A DNA stretch of 57,177 nt. It comes from a virus. A model generated the notes under the pieces. The model searched no databases. It was not told where the DNA came from and saw nothing but the letters and a program-made list of their open reading frames with translations. This document shows, in pieces, positions 55,149-57,177 of this stretch. The stretch's first letter is position 1, and each line of letters starts with the position of its first letter. The stretch lies in IMG/VR virus record IMGVR_UViG_3300020442_001429, positions 1-57,177 of that record; one strand, 5' to 3'. Both the position numbers and the translations under genes were made by a program.

Positions 55149-55568
55149 ATGAATGATCAAGAGAATTTCTTTAATATTGACTTTCCAGGTTATACACCCA
55201 TCGAAGTCTCATTAAAAGATCCCGAAGACTTTTTAAAAGTTAGGGAAACCCTATCTCGAATCGGCGTAGCGTCTAAAAAAGAAAAAGTTCTTTATCAATC
55301 ATGCCACATCCTACACAAGAAAGGACGTTACTTTATCGTACACTTCAAAGAACTATTTGCTTTGGATGGTAAGGACGCAGATTTTTTAGAGAATGATTTA
55401 CAACGTAGAAATACTGTTGCTAAACTCTTGTCGGATTGGGGACTGATTGAAGTAAAAGGAGAACTAGGTGAACAGGCTCCGCTCAGTCAGATAAAAATTA
55501 TATCTTTTAAAGAGAAAGGTGAATGGAATTTGATTCCGAAGTATAACATTGGAAAGAAGACAAAATAA
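55149..55568 (+). CDS. regA: Translational repressor RegA
   Basis: 139 residues, near T4 RegA (122). IEVSLKDPEDFLKVRETLSR, then IGVASKKEKVLYQSCHILHK and GRYFIVHFKELFALDG, match T4 RegA nearly residue for residue; RRNTVAKLLSDWGLIEV follows. It binds AU-rich start regions of early mRNAs, including the clamp and clamp loader genes, and blocks ribosomes. The N-terminus has about 15 extra residues. Its end overlaps the radical SAM gene by 20 bases. Confidence 0.95.
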   Translation: MNDQENFFNIDFPGYTPIEVSLKDPEDFLKVRETLSRIGVASKKEKVLYQSCHILHKKGRYFIVHFKELFALDGKDADFLENDLQRRNTVAKLLSDWGLIEVKGELGEQAPLSQIKIISFKEKGEWNLIPKYNIGKKTK

Positions 55569-56859
55569 AGACTTAGAATACCTAGAACTTATTAAAACAA
55601 AACAGGATGCTATTGGTCCTGGATTTTGTGTCCTCAAATGGTATCATCAAGAAATGCATCTAGCAGAAGGCATGAACCATTCATGCTATCATTGTCCTCA
55701 ACATAAAATACCTTTGGGATCTGATTTACATAACACACCTTTTAAAGTAGAACAACGAGCGAGAATGTTAAATGGTGAAAGGCCAGAGGAATGTTCTTAT
55801 TGTTGGAGTGCAGAAGATTTAGGTTTAGTAAGTGATAGGCAAACATTAGCAGTACAATTTTTCCAAGATGCCAACAATGTGGTAGAAACTGCCGTTGAAG
55901 CAGGATTAGAATATGTGTATCCAAGATACTTAGAAATATCCTTTACAAATAAATGTCAAATGTCCTGCAGTTATTGTACTCCTGCTAAGTCTAGTATGTG
56001 GCAAAAGGAAATAGATAAGTTTGGTGAATACGATTTAGAACATGGACCTTCTAAAGCACAGTACAATAGCAGAGATGATATTATAGCAGTAGATGATAAT
56101 CCTTATATCACAAAGTTTTGGAAATGGTTTCCGCAGGCATACAATCATTTATTCGTATTAAGAGTTACAGGTGGGGAGCCGTTACTAGATAAAAACACAT
56201 ATAAACTGCTGGAGTATGTCAAAGAACACCCGAGAGAAAGGTTAGGATTCCATGTTAATTCAAACTTAATGGTCACAGAAAAGCGTGTGCAGAGGTACAT
56301 AGATTTAGTCAAAGATAATCCTAAGAATAAAACTTATGTAAGTATAGATAATTGGGGCAAAAGAGCTGAGTGGATTAGATTTGGATTAGAAATGCAGCAC
56401 TTTGAAAAGAACTTATACAAAGTATTAGAAGCGGGCCTGAATGTAGGATTGATGGTTACATATTGTCTTTTATCTATACCTCATTTTGAGGATTTTCTAA
56501 CAAAGGTAGCATATCTAAAAAGAAGATATCCTGGGCAGTTGACTATTGATACACCTCATATGGTACAACCAGAACACCTAACGGCGATGATTGCTGATGA
56601 TTATACAATAAATAATATGATATCACAGTTAGACTATATGAAAAATTTTATTGGTAGTGATATGTTTACAATAGGAGAATATAAAAAGTTTGAACGAACT
56701 GTAAACTGGATTTACAACAATAGATTTAAAGGCGAAGAACTTAAACTACATAGAAAAGACTTTGCTAAATTTGTAACAGAACATGATAAAAGGAGAGGTA
56801 CTAATTTTTTAGAAGCCTTCCCTGAATTGAGAGATTTTTATGAGAGCGCACGTTCATAG
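55549..56859 (+). CDS. Radical SAM protein with N-terminal cysteine pairs
   Basis: 436 residues, TTG start inside regA. The cluster motif is C136-x3-C140-x2-C143 in NKCQMSCSYC. LRVTGGEPLLDK and FHVNSNLMV, TYVSIDNWG follow the barrel. Two further pairs, CYHC (46-49) and CSYC (82-85), with LNGERPEECSYCWSAEDLGL between and after, look like a SPASM/twitch-type auxiliary cluster domain placed before the core. Substrate unknown; a peptide or protein is likely. The start codon is uncertain because no clear ribosome site is seen. Confidence 0.8.
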   Translation: MERRQNKDLEYLELIKTKQDAIGPGFCVLKWYHQEMHLAEGMNHSCYHCPQHKIPLGSDLHNTPFKVEQRARMLNGERPEECSYCWSAEDLGLVSDRQTLAVQFFQDANNVVETAVEAGLEYVYPRYLEISFTNKCQMSCSYCTPAKSSMWQKEIDKFGEYDLEHGPSKAQYNSRDDIIAVDDNPYITKFWKWFPQAYNHLFVLRVTGGEPLLDKNTYKLLEYVKEHPRERLGFHVNSNLMVTEKRVQRYIDLVKDNPKNKTYVSIDNWGKRAEWIRFGLEMQHFEKNLYKVLEAGLNVGLMVTYCLLSIPHFEDFLTKVAYLKRRYPGQLTIDTPHMVQPEHLTAMIADDYTINNMISQLDYMKNFIGSDMFTIGEYKKFERTVNWIYNNRFKGEELKLHRKDFAKFVTEHDKRRGTNFLEAFPELRDFYESARS

Positions 56860-57177
56860 GGTATTTAATCCCACACTAATAGAAATATATGATTTTATGA
56901 CACCAGAAGAATGTGCTCAAATGATTGAGGACATAAAACAATTTGGCACATTAAAAGATGCCGAGGTTGTAGATAGAAATCCAGAAACAGGTGATGACTC
57001 AGCTAGTAGAATAGATAAAGAGGCAAGGTCAAATAGTAATTGTTTTCTACCATATAAAGAAAGTTGGTGTGCCAGAGAGTTCCTAAGAAAGGCAAGTATG
57101 CTTACACAAATACATTGGAGCCAGGCAGAAAATATACAAGCAGTTCATTACAAAGAAGGAGAGTTTTATAAGGCACA
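56840..57177 (+). CDS. Prolyl-4-hydroxylase-like 2OG-Fe(II) oxygenase (3' partial)
   Basis: The frame begins at the ATG at 56840 and runs off the window after 112 codons. VFNPTLIEIYDFMTPEECAQ, then DAEVVDRNPETGDDSASRID, KEARSNSNCFLP and ENIQAVHYKEGEFYKA match the first half of phage prolyl-4-hydroxylase-like proteins. The iron-binding HxD should come within a few residues after the window edge. It overlaps the radical SAM gene by 20 bases, suggesting the two act together on a peptide or protein. Confidence 0.8.
   Translation, partial: MRAHVHRVFNPTLIEIYDFMTPEECAQMIEDIKQFGTLKDAEVVDRNPETGDDSASRIDKEARSNSNCFLPYKESWCAREFLRKASMLTQIHWSQAENIQAVHYKEGEFYKA

Noticed and set aside
1-57177. tRNA genes, insertion sequences, integrase and photosynthesis genes
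   Set aside because: I looked for cloverleaf tails, transposase or integrase motifs and for PsbA/PsbD-type sequences and saw none, though a covariance search could still find a diverged tRNA.

Overview
The window reads as about a third of the genome of a T4-like marine myovirus. The evidence is a near-complete, ordered set of T4-type genes: neck gp13, gp14 and gp15, terminase gp16 and gp17, sheath gp18, tube gp19, portal gp20, protease gp21, scaffold gp22 and major capsid gp23, then UvsY, UvsW, late sigma factor gp55, gp47/gp46, and finally clamp gp45, clamp loader gp44/gp62 and RegA. The DNA is AT-rich, genes are tightly packed with ATGA/TAATG overlaps, and there are many exact T4-type late promoter octamers (TATAAATA). 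No photosynthesis gene was seen. The auxiliary genes (peptide deformylase, ClpP-like protease, CobS/CobT-like pair, 2OG oxygenases, IscU/IscA) fit a marine T4-like phage of a Gram-negative, low-GC host, of the pelagimyophage/cyanomyophage type. The exact host cannot be read from the sequence.

Layout. 1-4931 (+): end of a Tyr-Gly repeat tail-fibre-like protein, two GT-A-like glycosyltransferases, a 2OG oxygenase-like protein, a PseT-like 3'-phosphatase and an HNH endonuclease, closed by a hairpin terminator. 4991-11028 (-): an overlapping late operon with four paralogous DLD-motif glycosyltransferases, a radical-SAM-like protein that has lost its cluster cysteines, a methyltransferase-like protein and several tiny membrane proteins. 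11042-11053: a palindromic late promoter firing both ways. 11082-14967 (+): fibre or appendage proteins. 14978-28432 (+): the neck-to-capsid morphogenesis block. 28433-30612: a small lipoprotein, one minus-strand gene, an IscU/IscA pair and a tail-tube-fold protein. 30655-34032: UvsY, a sulfotransferase-like protein, UvsW, gp55. 34078-40369: a 7-deazaguanine gene set (QueE, FolE, QueD-like and a TGT/DpdA-like protein) mixed with a PRTase, an exonuclease and a GT-B glycosyltransferase. 40370-46790: gp47/gp46, glutaredoxin, SET-domain protein, deformylase, ClpP-like protease and a TonB-dependent receptor. 46896-51683: VWA/AAA+ (CobT/CobS-like) pair, DUF3310-like protein and a metzincin protease. 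52185-57177: gp45, peroxiredoxin, gp44, gp62, RegA, radical SAM, and the start of a prolyl-4-hydroxylase-like gene.

How it may work together. Sigma70-like promoters, three of them copies of one dispersed repeat, precede a small hypothetical gene and the CobT-like and CobS-like genes; others precede uvsY, queE and gp45. TATAAATA late promoters, read by the gp55 encoded here, precede structural genes and also iscU, folE and regA. The most notable content is a phage-encoded BtuB-like TonB-dependent receptor next to CobT/CobS-like genes, the 7-deazaguanine DNA-modification set, the glycosyltransferase operon, and the scaffold plus carrier Fe-S pair. Four small genes (6785-6946, 28499-28660, 29867-30022, 52847-53026) are shorter than 60 codons and easily missed. 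No tRNA, CRISPR array, insertion sequence or gene-free stretch over 300 bases was found.
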